DNA of 64,000 nucleotides, from NCBI RefSeq assembly GCF_020740795.1, contig NC_067305.1, positions 434,001 through 498,000 of the forward strand, in the 5' to 3' direction. The notes beneath the pieces were generated by a model. The model did not search any database. It saw only the letters and a program-made list of their open reading frames with translations, and had not been told where the DNA came from. The position numbers and the translations under genes were made by a program. Of the stretch, positions 12,505-23,659 are shown piece after piece. This DNA is from Apus apus (lineage: Eukaryota; Chordata; Aves; Apodiformes; Apodidae). The number at the start of each line of letters is the position of its first letter. Within the stretch, counting starts at the first letter, position 1.

Positions 12505-13748
12505 CAAAGAAAGTCAACATGGATTCACCAAGGGGAAACCCTGCTTGACCAATCTGATAGCCTTCCATGACATTGTGACTGGGAGGGACATCAGCAGATG
12601 TCATCTACATTGACTTCAGCAAGGCTTGACACTGTCTCCCATAGCATCCTCATTAGGAAATTCAGGGAGTGAGGGCTAGATTAGTGGACAGTGAGGTAGG
12701 TGGGTGGAGAGCTGGTGTGTGACAGAACGTGACAGAACTCAGAGGGTTGTGATCAATGGAGCAGGGTCAAGTTGGAGGCCTGTAGCCAGTGGTGTCCCCA
12801 GGGGACAATATCTGGTCCAGTCTTCTTCAACATATTAATCAATGACCTGGATGAGGGGACAGAGTGTGACCTCAGTGAGTTCACTGGTGACACCAAACTG
12901 GGAGGGGTGGTGACAGTCCAGAGGGCTGTGCTGCCATCCAGTGTGACCTGGACAGGCTGGAGAGCTGGGAAGAGAGGAACCTCATGAGGTTTGACAAGGG
13001 CAAGTGTAGGGTCCTGCACCTGGGGAGGAAGAACCCCAGGCACCAATATAGGTTAGGGGTGGACCTGCTGGAAAGCAGTTCTGAGGAGAAGGATCTGGGG
13101 GTCCTGGTGGATAGTAAATGATCCATGAGCCAGCAGTGTGCCCTTGTGGCCACAAAGATCAATGGAATCCTGGGGTGCATAAGGAAGAGTGTGGCCAGTA
13201 GGTTGAGAGAGGTCACTCTCCCCCTCTACTCTGCCCTGGTGAGGCCACATGTGGAGAACTGGCCAGTTCTGGCCTCCACAGTTCAAGAGAGACAGAGAAC
13301 TACTGGAGAGTCCAGGGGAGGGCAACAAAAATGATTTGGGGATTGGAGCATCTCCCTGATGAGGAAAGGCTGAGAGAGCTGGGACTCTTTATCCTGGAGA
13401 AGAGGAGGCTGAGGGGAGACCTTATCAATGCCTAAAAGTATCTAAAGGGTGGGTGCAAGGACCATGGAGCCAGACTCTCTTCAGTAGTTCCCAGTGACAG
13501 ACAAGGGGCAAGAGGCACAAGCTGGAACATGGGAAGTTCCATTTAAATATGAAGAAAAACTTTTTTACTGTGAAGGTGATGGAGCCCTGGGACAGGCTGC
13601 CCAGGGGGGTCATGGAATCTACTTCTCTGGAGATGTTCAGGACCCACCTGGATGCAGTCCTGTTGAATGTGCTCTAGGGGATCCTGCTGTAGCAGGGGCT
13701 TTGGACTAGTGGTCCCTTTCAAGTCTGACAATTCTTGTGATTCTGTGA
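12505..13748 (+). mobile_element. CR1 LINE, RT core to 3' end
   Basis: Starts within the RT domain (GTCAACATGGATTCACCAAG), continues through the [13 protein letters not shown] motif (12828-12866) and [13 protein letters not shown] (13140-13178), and ends in the degenerate tail TTCTTGTGATTCTGTGAAT. It carries several stops and short deletions. Confidence 0.92.
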
Positions 13749-15039
13749 ATATTGCCACGAGTGTCTAAAGTGGAGTAACTTGCATGCAATGCTAGTTGTC
13801 TAAACTCTGATTATACTACAGAATAAAGTGCCAGTGTAATCCATATAAATAACAGTGTCCACAAATATTTCATACATTCCTAACTAGAAACCTTTATATG
13901 GCCAGATGAATACCTTTTTTGAGTAATTTTCCCCACCCTGTAGATGTCACTCCAGAAGGTTCTGAATGTCTTGGTTTCTGTGTCCTAAGTTTATGCTCTG
14001 TGTGAATGACTACAGCATGCAAAAGACTTCAAATATGTCCATGAACTCATATATGAACAATGAAGTTGGGATTCAAGAGCCTAAACACAGCCAAAGCATA
14101 TGAGATGTCCTAGAATTTCACAAATCCCTGCCAGATATGACACAGAAACTAGGGAAATTTCATAATCTGCTAGACTGAGAGCTGGAAGGCCAGGATAGTT
14201 ATAGTGTCTCCAAACACGCTTATGTTTAGGTACCTGAATCACTAATACACAATTTAGACACCCACAGTGTGATTAATTCCACACCATTTACTTAGAAGAG
14301 GTTATTTGCATATCTGAATATCTTCTCTAGTCAAAGGAGAAAGACTAGCACTTGTAGAAGGAGGCATCATTAATTCTATTGTGCTTTATGAGCTATTGTA
14401 ACTTTTTTAACAGTTTGTGACTCTCCATTAACTTTTGTATTCACTACATAAACATGTTACTCATGAGGAGATCCACCTACCATGTTGCAGCAGAGAACAG
14501 TTTATAACAATAGCCGGTTAAGTTCTGGATAAGAAGAGACATGGAGGTTGAGTGAAAAACCCATGTAAACCAATAGAGTATGGAAGAAATAAATATCATA
14601 AGTATTGTACCTTTTTGTGTATCCAACACATTTCAGGTCACGCTGTGCTAGTATCATGAGATATTTGAGATCTGGATCAGAAATGTAACTCAGTTGTGTA
14701 GATATGATCCTAATTGTATTTACAAAGATGGTCCTAGAGAAATCCTGTAGTCTACTTTAGAAAGTCCCCCTTGTGCCTCAATAGTACTTTGTGAAGTTGC
14801 TGTGTTGTTGCCACTGGTTGGCTTTTTTCACTATTAATTACTAATTTCATCTCCTTTTTCTCTCTCTTTTTTTTTTCTTTTTTTTTTTTTTTTTTCCCCT
14901 CAATCCAGACAGCTCTAATTACAAACCCAGATTTTCAAGTCATGGTCTTTGCATACAAGCTAGCTTGAGTGGATGCTCAAACAGTTGCTCCATCTGCTTC
15001 TCCTGCAAAGTCTGTAGCAGCCTCTGTGTGATTCTCGGC
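13749..15039. other. OR upstream region with poly-T tract and candidate splice acceptor
   Basis: Mostly unannotated AT-rich DNA. A run of T and C at about 14864-14899 ends in CAATCCAG (AG at 14907-14908), a textbook 3' splice site 131 bp before the receptor ATG. OR genes usually splice a noncoding exon onto the single coding exon, so this may be the real acceptor. No upstream exon can be identified. Confidence 0.4.
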
Positions 15040-15978
15040 ATGACTTCAGATAACCGGACCCATGTAGTCGAATTCATTCTGGTTGGTTTTCCAGGTAAAC
15101 AGGAAATCAAGCTTCTGGTACTTTTGATGTTCTTCCTGGCTTATGTGCTGACAGTAACAGAAAATGCAATGATTGTTGTGCTTGTTTGGACAAATCTTCA
15201 GCTTCACAAGCCAATGTATGTTTTCCTCGGCAATCTTTCCTTTCTGGAGATTGGGTACATCTCTGTCACAGTTCCTAAAGTGCTTGCAAGCTTGGTGACA
15301 AACAGACAAGGCATTTCCTTCACTGGCTGCATGGCCCAGCTATTCTTCTTCCTGGCACTGGCCTGTAGTGAGTGCACTCTCTTGGCTGTCATGGCCTATG
15401 ATCGCTATGTGGCCATCTGCAACCCACTGCGTTACCCAATCATCATGGATCACACTCTTTGCACCCGTCTGGCCGTTGGCTCCTGGATCAGTGGCTTCCT
15501 GATTTCCACAGTGAAGGTTTATTTCATTTCACATCAGGAGTACTGTGGGCCCAACATCATCCACCACTTCTTTTGTGATGTCTCTGCCTTACTGAAGCTA
15601 GCCTGTACCAACACCTCAGTAGCTGAGCTTATAGATTTCTTACTGGCCCTGCTAATCCTTCTTGTACCACTGGTTGTGATTATAGTCTCCTATGTGTGCA
15701 TCATCTCTTCTGTCTTGGGCATCCCCTCAGCCAATGGATGTCACAAGGCCTTCTCTACCTGTGCCTCCCATCTTTTAGTTGTCATGGTGTTCTATACAGC
15801 CTCCCTGTTTATCTATGCCAGGCCTCAGTCTATTGATTCCTTCAGCTCCTACAAACTGGTTTCTGTGCTGTACACTGTCCTGACACCCCTCATCAACCCA
15901 GTTATCTATTGCTTTAGGAACCAGGAATTCAAAATTGCTCTTAGGAAAACAATACACCGGAGGGACAATTGCTCCTAG
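15040..15978 (+). CDS. olfactory receptor, class II, family 6-like
   Basis: Intact single-exon odorant receptor of 312 codons. The start is the ATG at 15040 (MTSDNRTHVVEF). The open frame extends upstream but from a TTG, with cysteine-rich text that does not fit a receptor. Landmarks: NRT glycosylation site at residues 5-7; PMYVFLGNLSFLEIGYISVT at TM2; AECTLL-like SECTLLAVMAYDRYVAICNPLRY at TM3; HHFFCDVSALLKLACT in the second outer loop; KAFSTCASHLLVV at TM6; TPLINPVIYCFRNQEF at TM7. The TM2 text (FLEIGY) resembles families 6 and 10. Oddities: the TM1 GN motif reads EN, LHTPMYFF reads LHKPMYVF, and TM7 has YCFRN rather than YSLRN. The frame is complete, so function is possible but not proven. 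A strong candidate splice acceptor lies at 14907-14908. Confidence 0.94.
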   Translation: MTSDNRTHVVEFILVGFPGKQEIKLLVLLMFFLAYVLTVTENAMIVVLVWTNLQLHKPMYVFLGNLSFLEIGYISVTVPKVLASLVTNRQGISFTGCMAQLFFFLALACSECTLLAVMAYDRYVAICNPLRYPIIMDHTLCTRLAVGSWISGFLISTVKVYFISHQEYCGPNIIHHFFCDVSALLKLACTNTSVAELIDFLLALLILLVPLVVIIVSYVCIISSVLGIPSANGCHKAFSTCASHLLVVMVFYTASLFIYARPQSIDSFSSYKLVSVLYTVLTPLINPVIYCFRNQEFKIALRKTIHRRDNCS

Positions 15979-16645
15979 AAATTTCATCCAGAGTTTTTCT
16001 TATTTATTTAGGTGTCTTCTTCAGGTCATAATAAATTTACCTATTGTTCACTTCTAGGATTTGGGATATTTAGGTGATCCTGAAGAAAAACAGGAGAGTT
16101 CAGAGGAATGTGCACCTCTTCCCACGAAGAAAGCAAGAGGTCAGATGAATAGAGCCTATCAACAGGGCAAAATTATATTGAGAAGACTTGTGGGTCTCAG
16201 AACCTGCTCCCAGTTTCTCTGCTGCCTAGCCCCATATGAGCCTTAATTAGTCTCAAAACCCTAGCCATGTCTAAGATCTTTTAGCTGGCAATAACTCTTT
16301 CTCTATCCCCACTACAGATACTCTATTTAGCAGAACTACTTTTGAGAAGCACTTTAGGATAACCTACACCTTCCTCAATCCACTGTCTATGTTCTACTGT
16401 AGCTGTTGGTCTTCTTTTTGTAAGGCTGCACTGGTTTTTGAATTGCCCATGTGGATACAATACCCCTTGTTTTTTTGCAAAGGTGCTTTCCAGACAATAG
16501 GTCTCCATAAATTATTGGTGATGGGGGTTATCCTCCCCAGTGTCAGAGTTTAACACTTTCCGACCATCTTCTTTTAGATACTCCTTAGAAGGACAGTTTA
16601 ATGTCTTATTTGAAGCTACTTGACGTTACACAGGGTTTTGATTTA
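15979..16645. other. 3' flank of OR gene, no gene seen
   Basis: No recognised coding exon or repeat. Confidence 0.5.
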
Positions 16646-17518
16646 GAATCATAGAATCATTAAGGTTGGAAGGGGCCTTAAAGATCACCAAGTTCCAGCC
16701 CCCCTGCCATGAGCAGGGAACCACTAGACCAGGTTGCACAAAACCTCATCCAACCTGGCCTTAAAAACCTTCAGGGATGGGGCATTAACAACCCCCCTGG
16801 GCAACCCATTCCAGTTCCTCACCACCCATGTTGTGAAGAATTTATTCTCCCCTCTCTCAGTTTAAAACCATTACCCCTTGTCCTATCACTATCTTCTCTG
16901 ACTAAAAGCCCCTCCCCAGCTTTCCTGTAGGCCCCCTTCAAGTCCTGAAAGGCTGCTATAAGGTCTCCTTGGTGCCTTCTCTTCTCTAGGCTGAACAGCC
17001 CCAATTTTCTTAGCCTGTCCTCATAACAGAGCTGCTCCAGGCCTTTGATCATCTTGGTGGCCCTTCTCTGGACCCTCTCTAATAGGTCTGTATCTTTCTT
17101 TTGCTGAGGGCACCAGAACTGTACACAGTATTCCAGGTGTGGCCTCACCAGAGCAGAGTAGAGGGGCAGAATCACCTCCCTGGCCCTGCTGGCCACACTT
17201 CTTCTGATGCAGCCCAGGATTCAGTTGGTTCTCTTGGCTCCAGTGCTCACTGATGACTCATGTCCAGCTTCTCATCAACTACCACCCCCAAGTCCTTCTC
17301 CTCAGGGCTGCTCTCCAGCCATTCTCCCTCCAGCCTGGATTTATGCCTGGGGTTGCACCAACCCAAGTGCAGGACCTTGCACTTGGCCTTGTTGAACTTC
17401 ATGAGGTTGGCACTGGCCCACCTCTCCAGCCTGTGAAGGTCCCTCTGGAGGGCATCCCTTCCCTCTTGGGTGTCAACCACGCCACACAGCTTGGTATCAT
17501 CAGCAAATTTGCTGTCAC
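16646..17518 (-). mobile_element. CR1 LINE 3' fragment
   Basis: The 3' tail is at the left (AATCATAGAATCATTAAGG). Minus-strand text includes [17 protein letters not shown] (17116-17166) and [16 protein letters not shown] (17359-17406). Very similar to the copy at 42573-43415, so probably the same subfamily. 5'-truncated near 17518. Confidence 0.93.
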
Positions 17519-17749
17519 ACAGCACTGTTCTTAAACCATAATAGAAGTACAAACAGCACATAGTACAGAGCAGCCTTTAGAATAATCAGTTGAATCACAT
17601 TGTATACATGAATTTTATTACTGTTTTCTATAACATGCTCACTGCTACAATGCTGGTCATCCACAGTCAACAAGAGGAAACACATGGGTTGAAACCATCT
17701 CAAGCCTATTGCTCTTTTGGAAGTTTAAAAGTCCAACTGTTAAGCTAGT

Positions 17750-18293
17750 ACTGCCAAGTCCACTACTAAACCATGTCTCCAGGTACTATATCTAAATGTC
17801 TTTTCAATATCTCCAGCGATGGTGACTCAACCACTTCCCTGGGCAGCCTGTAGAACCCTTTCAGTGATGGTACCTGAAAACCCTTTCAGTCACGAAAGTT
17901 TTCCTAATACCCAAACTAAACCTCCCACGGTGCAGCTTGAGGACATTTGTTCTTGTCCTATCATTCATTACTTGGGAGAGGACCAACCTCACCTCATTCT
18001 AACCTCCTTTCAGGTAGTTGTAGAGAGTGAGCAGGTCTCCCCTCAGCCTCCTTTTCTCCAGACTAAACAACCCCAGTTCCCTCAGACGTTCCTCATAGCA
18101 CTTGTTCTCAAGATCCTTCTCTAGTTTCCTTGCCATTTTTTGCATATGTTCCAGCACCTCAATGTCCTTCTGGAGGTGAGACGCCCAGAACTGAACATCA
18201 GATTTGAGGTGTGGCCTCAACAAGTACAGGTGGACAAACAAGTCCCTAGTCCAGCTGGCCACACTATTGCTGATACAAGCCAGGATTCTGTTA
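17750..18293 (-). mobile_element. CR1 LINE 3' fragment, left arm of head-to-head pair
   Basis: The 3' end is at the left, with CCTGGGCAGCCTGTAGAAC and [16 protein letters not shown] (minus frame, about 18029-18076). It is 5'-truncated where the next, opposite-facing CR1 begins. Confidence 0.88.
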
Positions 18294-18858
18294 GAAAGAA
18301 AGGTGGTTCCACTCTGCTCTAGCAAGACCCCACCTGGAATAGTGTGTCCAGTTCTGGAGTCCGCAACATAAGAAGTATGTGGATTTGCTGGATTGAGTAC
18401 AGAAGAGTGCAATGAAGATGATAAAAGGGCTGGAGCACCTCTCATATGAAGACAAGTAGAGAGATTTGGGGTTGTTCAGCCTGGAGAAGAGAATGCTCTG
18501 AGGACACCTCAGAGCACTTTCCAGTGCCCAAAGAGGGTACAAGAAATCTGGAGAGGGACTTTTAAAAGGGCTTGTAGTGATAGTATGAGGGGTAATGGTT
18601 TTAAACTGAAAGAGAGGAGATTTAGATTAGATTTTAGGAAGAAATTCTTTACTGTGAGGGAGGTGAAACACTGGAACAGGTTGCCCAGATAAACTGTGGA
18701 TGTTCCATCCCTGGAAGTGTTCAAGGCCAGGTGGGATGGGACTTGAAGCAACCTGGTCTAGTGGAAGGTGTCTCTGCCCATGGCAAAGGGGGTGTGGAAT
18801 AAGATTATTTTTTTAGGTCTCTTTCAACCCAAACCATTCAATGATTCTGTGATCTTTA
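18294..18858 (+). mobile_element. CR1 LINE 3' fragment, right arm of head-to-head pair
   Basis: Starts at CCCACCTGGAATAGTGTGTC-like RT text and ends with CAACCCAAACCATTCAATGA TTCTGTGAT. It faces away from the CR1 on its left, with the two 5' breakpoints touching. Confidence 0.88.
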
Positions 18859-20294
18859 CTGGCATTCACAGATACATCTGATAGGGTATTTGATCTCACC
18901 ATCAGCAGTGTTCATTCAAGAATCCTGGCCCTATCCCCAGCTTTGAAAATTTCTTTCCATGTTTTAGGCCTCTTGTCACAGATCTTGAAAAAAAGACACA
19001 TGCTTCAGTCTCTTCAAAACAATTTTCCAGCCCAACCAGGGCCTGATCTCTGGAAAGTGTTATGTTCCTGTGAACTGTGTACAACAGAAATAAAAGGCAT
19101 TTGTCTTTCTTAGGGAAGGACTAAGGCAGGACTGAGAAACACACAGGACTGAGAAACCCCTTTGAGGAACGTCCAGTACCCTCAACCTTCCCTGACATAG
19201 ACAGGGTTATTTTACTTAGACTCTCACCCTTCCAGCATCTAAATGGGGTTTTTTCATCAATCAGTGTGTGAGCTGAGTACTTAAGCTTCACTCAGTTTTG
19301 GCAGAGGTCCACTGAATATTGTCAGTGAAGCTTAGGCACCAATTCATGCCGTACTCGTGTAGACTTTACAGTAACTGTGATTAAAAGCTCACTCATTTCC
19401 ATTTATAGCAGTAATTTGTAAGGCCTAGTCTTGACACTTAACTCAGGAAGCTACTTTAGAAGATAATTGGTATCAGGATCATGGTGTGGTCATTGGAGAG
19501 AAGTTGTCATTTTTAGAAGCTGATTCTTTCCTTCATAAAAAATTTGAATTTTTGCTTGTGTTTCTACCCACCCACCCTCACCCCACCCTGGCCAAGTCAA
19601 TTCCATTATCTCAGACCTTTTTATGCTAGTCCAGAAAAATTAAGCAATGACAACATAAAGATGGATTTGTGTCCTGGTTGAAAGCATTATAAGGATAACA
19701 TTGGTTTTGCAAAAAATATTTTCATATTTTAATAATTACATGCTTTCCAAGTTTTCAAGGTTTTATTAGAAAATGAAAACTGCCCAAAAACTAGTTTCAA
19801 TTGAAAATAAAACCAAATTTAATAGTTGCTTTTTTATATATATTTATTATTCTGTTGTTCATTTCTGCTCTTTCTGACTGCTCCTCTGTTCAATTTTTAA
19901 GTTTTCAAATGTTTTGGCTAGGTTTTTTTTCTGAAAGTTTTTAAATGTTACATTAAATAATAATAAAAAAAATCCAACCAAATAACAAAGGGAGGATTAA
20001 TTTCCTTTCTCTTGATGTTTTAGACTTGGATGTCTAAGTCTAAGCTTGTTTTATGGGCTTCATTGATATCCAATGGATGATCTGGATGTCCCAGGTTTCC
20101 TGTCTTTGTATAAGATACATGTAGAAGAAATGTTCTATTACTAGCAGTATGGAAATGTTTTGTTCTGTTGCCATGTATTTCTTCTTTACGTGCTAGCTGT
20201 AGAAATTATACATACATACATATATATATAAACTTCCTAAACTTCTGTGGTAGTAATCTTCCTTCTCATGTTGCTGCTGTTTTGTCCTGCACTT
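18859..20294. other. intergenic; short TA/CA microsatellite
   Basis: No gene recognised. A small ACAT/TA simple repeat sits at about 20208-20230. Confidence 0.5.
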
Positions 20295-21050
20295 TGGTCA
20301 CATCAACCCCATGCAAAGCTGCAGGCTTGGAGATGAGTGGTTGGAAACCTCCCATGGTAGAGAAGGATCTGGGGGTGCTGGTTGACAGCCAACTTGGCAT
20401 GAGCCAGCATGTGCCCAGGTGGCCAAGAAGGCCACCAGCATCCTGGCCTGTATCAGGAATGGTGTGGCCAGCAGGAGCAGAGAGGTGATCATGCCCCTGT
20501 GCTCAGCACTGGTGAGGCTGCACCTCGAGTGCTCTGTGCAGTTCTGGGCCCCTCACTACTGGAAGGATGTAGAGTTGCTGGAACATGTCCAGAGGAGCTA
20601 CCAAGCTGGTGAAAGGTCTGGAGAACAAATCCTATGAGGAGAGGCTGAGGGAACTGGAATTGTTTAGTTTGAGGAAGAGGAGGCTGAGGGGAGACCTCAT
20701 TGCACTCTGCAACTGCCTGAAAGGAGGTTGTAGGGAGGTGGGTGTTGGGCTTTTTTCTCAAGTGAATAATGACAGGATGAGAGGAAATGGCCTGAAACTG
20801 CGCCAGGGGAGGGTTAGTCTGGATATTAGAAAGAATTTCTTTACCAAAAGAAGGCCTGGACACTGGAACTGGCTGCCCAAGGAGGTGGTGGAGTCACCAT
20901 CCCTGGAAGTGTTTAAAAGAAATATACATATAGTGCTTAGGGACATGATTTAAGCACTGAACAGGTAGAGTAGCATATGGTGGATTTAGGTTATGGTTGG
21001 ACTTGATGATCTTCAAGGTCCCTTCCAACCTGGATGATTCTATGATTCTT
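20295..21050 (+). mobile_element. CR1 LINE 3' fragment
   Basis: Begins near GAAGGATCTGGGGGTGCTGG and ends in GGATGATTCTATGATTCTTT. It includes [20 protein letters not shown] (20638-20697). Same subfamily as 1-1267 and 35590-35870: shared CATATAGTG(C/T)TTAGGGACATG. Confidence 0.93.
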
Positions 21051-21239
21051 TGTGCTGTTACTTTGGCCTTGACAAAATAATTGGTGCTGTGTGCCAGTTA
21101 TATTTATCTGTTTCTCCTCAAGCCTGCTGTGTTTCTCCTGTATCCCCAGTCTCTCTAAAACTCCTCTTTTGCTTATGACTCTTCAAGAAAAGACTCTTTC
21201 CTGTAACTGACAAAATACCCAATGCTGGTTAGCAGAGAG

Positions 21240-22858
21240 GTAGTGCCCAAGACACTGCCTAACATTGCTATTCAGTCATAGACCATTTCTATTACTGGAT
21301 GCTTCACACAGTTGTACAGCTTCTTTTGCCTTGGCTCAGCTGAATGCTTCCTACTCACCTGCATAGCCTATGATCCCTACCTGGCCATTTGCAATCCACT
21401 GCATTACACCACCATTATGGATCACAGAGCATGTTTATGGCTTGTGCTGGGGTGCTGACTGGTTGGCTCCCTGTCTCGAATGGAATGGACGGCAGACAAG
21501 GTGTATCTGCAGCAATCAAGATTTATTGCATACAATGTTGGGGTCTTAACAATTCAGGATGTAAGGCACAAGTATAGCAAAATATAGGGAAATTGGGAGA
21601 TCTGAACAAAAGTGCAGTTTGGATGCAAAGGATATATAAGCAGTGTATTTTGCTACTAACAGTTAAATCAAACAACAAAGGTTAACCACTAAAATGCTGG
21701 CAACATACTTATTATCAAATTCTATACTAGGCCTAGAACACTAATTATCAATTTTAAAGGATTCTACAGTCTTAAACTTAATGATGAAGATTACTTAACA
21801 TTTAGTTTGCTAATAAAAACAGTGAAAGAGTTGATGTTTCTCACCCTTGCCAGGCCACAGCTGGTGTCCTTGGGTGGATCGTAATTCTGGAGAATCGGTC
21901 TCTCTGGCAGGCGTCCCTGCTGGAGGACAGAAGGTCCAGCAACCTCCTGGAAAAGAGCACAGGAGTGTTCCCGATCAAAAACAGCACCAGGCTTTTATAG
22001 AATAAAGTGGATTGACTGCTGTCATTTAACTATTTTGCCATACCTCCCACATCTTTTTTTTGGAGAAAAAAAGGAAAACAGTAGAAAAAAAACACTAAGG
22101 CCTTGTTCTCACCAAGAAAACTCTTTTGTTTTTCTCTCTGTTCCTACTTTATCTCTGTTTTGGGCCTAGTTGTGGCTGGGCTGAGCTCCATGTTCTTCAA
22201 CACCGGAGAGCAGCTGGTGTTATGAACATCAGCTTGGCCTCTGTTTGTACCTTTCAAGGTTGCTACCAGAGTGTGTGAGGCCTTTTCCCTTCTCATGGGA
22301 ACCTTTCCACTTCAGGCCTGAGCCTGCAAAACTGAGAGAAAAAAAGTAGTTGAATCATGGAGGGAAACTGAGGCAGGCATATTGAGAGATGGAGCATCTT
22401 GCTACACTCCCTTACTCCCTCTCACTGCCTTAATCTTCCACCTGCTTTTCTGTGGTTCAACACCATCAACTACTTCTGTGACTTACCACCTTTACTAGAG
22501 CTGTTGTGCCAAGATGTCTTTGAAATTGAAGTAATCAAATTTGTGGTGGGCACAATAGTCTTAATGAGCTCTTTCAGACTCACCATGATCTTCTACAGCT
22601 TCATTGTGTCCACCATCTTGCACATACCTGCAGCTGAAAGACGCAACAAAGCCTTCTCCATCTTGTGCCTCCCATCTGACCATTGTCACCATCTTCTATG
22701 GCACCACCATTTCTGTGTACATTTGCACCAAGACCATCCAGACTTTTTATTTCAACATGACTATATCTGTCTCTTACTCTGTGGTAATCCCAATTCTGTA
22801 TCCTGTCATCTATGTACCCTAAGAAACTATGGCATCAAGCAACTAGCTACGCGTCGGT
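21240..22858 (+). pseudogene. olfactory receptor pseudogene split by a solo LTR
   Basis: This was an OR gene of class II. The left part (21240-21471) reads [45 protein letters not shown] and NPLHYTTIM, covering TM2 end to TM4. The right part (22407-22858) reads NTINYFCDLPPLLELLC, VSTILHIPAAERRNKAFS and LRNYGIKQL, covering the second outer loop to the C-terminus. Between them sits a 935-bp LTR with a CTCCC target duplication, so the break falls in TM4. Other lesions: stops at 21279-21281 (TAG) and 21456-21458 (TGA), DRY changed to DPY at about 21372-21380, a frameshift near 22660 and another near 22815, and no N-terminal TM1 detected after the CR1 that ends at 21050. The frame is otherwise continuous across the LTR site, so the insertion may postdate a still-receptor-like sequence. 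The family is perhaps 6/11-like and not certain. Confidence 0.9.
21472..22406 (-). mobile_element. solo LTR inserted in the OR pseudogene
   Basis: A 935-bp retroviral LTR fossil bounded by TGTCTCGAATGG and CATCTTGCTACA (TG...CA ends), flanked by identical CTCCC at 21467-21471 and 22407-22411. Minus orientation is favoured because the minus strand carries TATAAAAG near 21995 and AATAAA near 21510, close to the end. There is no internal coding region, so it is a recombined solo LTR. The 5-bp duplication would fit class III or some other ERVs; the family is unassigned. The intact duplication suggests moderate age. Confidence 0.85.
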
Positions 22859-22862
22859 AGGT

Positions 22863-23110
22863 TTGCAGTGAGCAATTGTTTTCATTTGCATTACTTGTTT
22901 TTCTTGTGGTTTATTTCTCTCTCTTTCTTATTTTCCTTTTTCTTATTTTTAAATTTTAATTCTGTTATTATTATTTTAATTATTAAACAGTTTTTATCTG
23001 AATCCACATATCTTCTCACTTTTACCCTTCCCTTCTCTCCTGCCATCCCTCTGGAAGCAACATGGGCTGGGCTGTGCTTACTTGCCAGATGGGGTTAAAA
23101 CACATCGACA
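22863..23110 (+). mobile_element. class II (ERVK-like) LTR, 3' half only
   Basis: R/U5-like end of an LTR: GAGCAATTG, ATTAAACAGTTTTTATC, CTTCTCACTTTTACCCTTCC, ending near GGGGTTAAAACACATCGACA. Its reverse complement resembles the left end of the LTR at 31684-32841. The upstream (U3) half is missing; the OR pseudogene abuts directly. Confidence 0.7.
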
Positions 23111-23120
23111 TCAGTCCTTC

Positions 23121-23138
23121 TGGTGCCCAATGTGAGGC
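23121..23138 (+). other. retroviral primer-binding site, lysine-tRNA type
   Basis: TGGTGCCCAATGTGAGGC lies 10 bp after the LTR end at 23110. It is close to the lysine-tRNA (Lys1,2) primer-binding site known from betaretroviruses, so this is the fossil leader of a class II element. No gag follows; recognisable leader fades by about 23330. Confidence 0.7.
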
Positions 23139-23330
23139 TTGAACCAAAACCCTGAGTTAAGGGTCTCATGCTCAATTGACTGAGAAAGGCAGGGAATGGG
23201 ACACTTGCTGCAGCTGTTGGAAGTGTCCAGACCTGGTTGGTGAGCTGGCCTATACATATAACAGTTCCACCATGAGGACCTGGGCAGAGTGCTGGGTGTA
23301 AGGTTGTGCACTCCCCAGCAGGTTATTGTT

Positions 23331-23659
23331 TTCAATATTTAACACAATCTGACAGAGACATTAAACATAAGATGCCAATGGCTTCATTGGTAAAATTGGC
23401 AACATCACCCAAGATATTTCTAAGAGTTTCCTCATATCCAAAGCTGGTTTTACCTGGATTATTATCACACTCTGGTCTCCCTCCAAGGGCATGATAGGGA
23501 TATGAAATTTTAAAGAATTAATCTGTGCTTCTTTGTTTCTTTTCTGCTTGCTTAGACCATTACAGCATGTCAGGTGTGATTCAGAGCTTTCAGGTAACCC
23601 TGTCCTGTAGCATGGATCTGTGCTTGGTTTGTCTACCTGGCACCCAAGATAATCATCTG
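23331..23659. other. unassigned spacer
   Basis: No gene or repeat family recognised between the retroviral leader and the next CR1. Confidence 0.4.

Noticed and set aside
14965-15039. In-frame upstream extension of the family 6-like receptor
   Set aside because: It begins with TTG, is cysteine-rich unlike receptor N-termini, and lies downstream of a likely splice acceptor, so it is probably 5' UTR.
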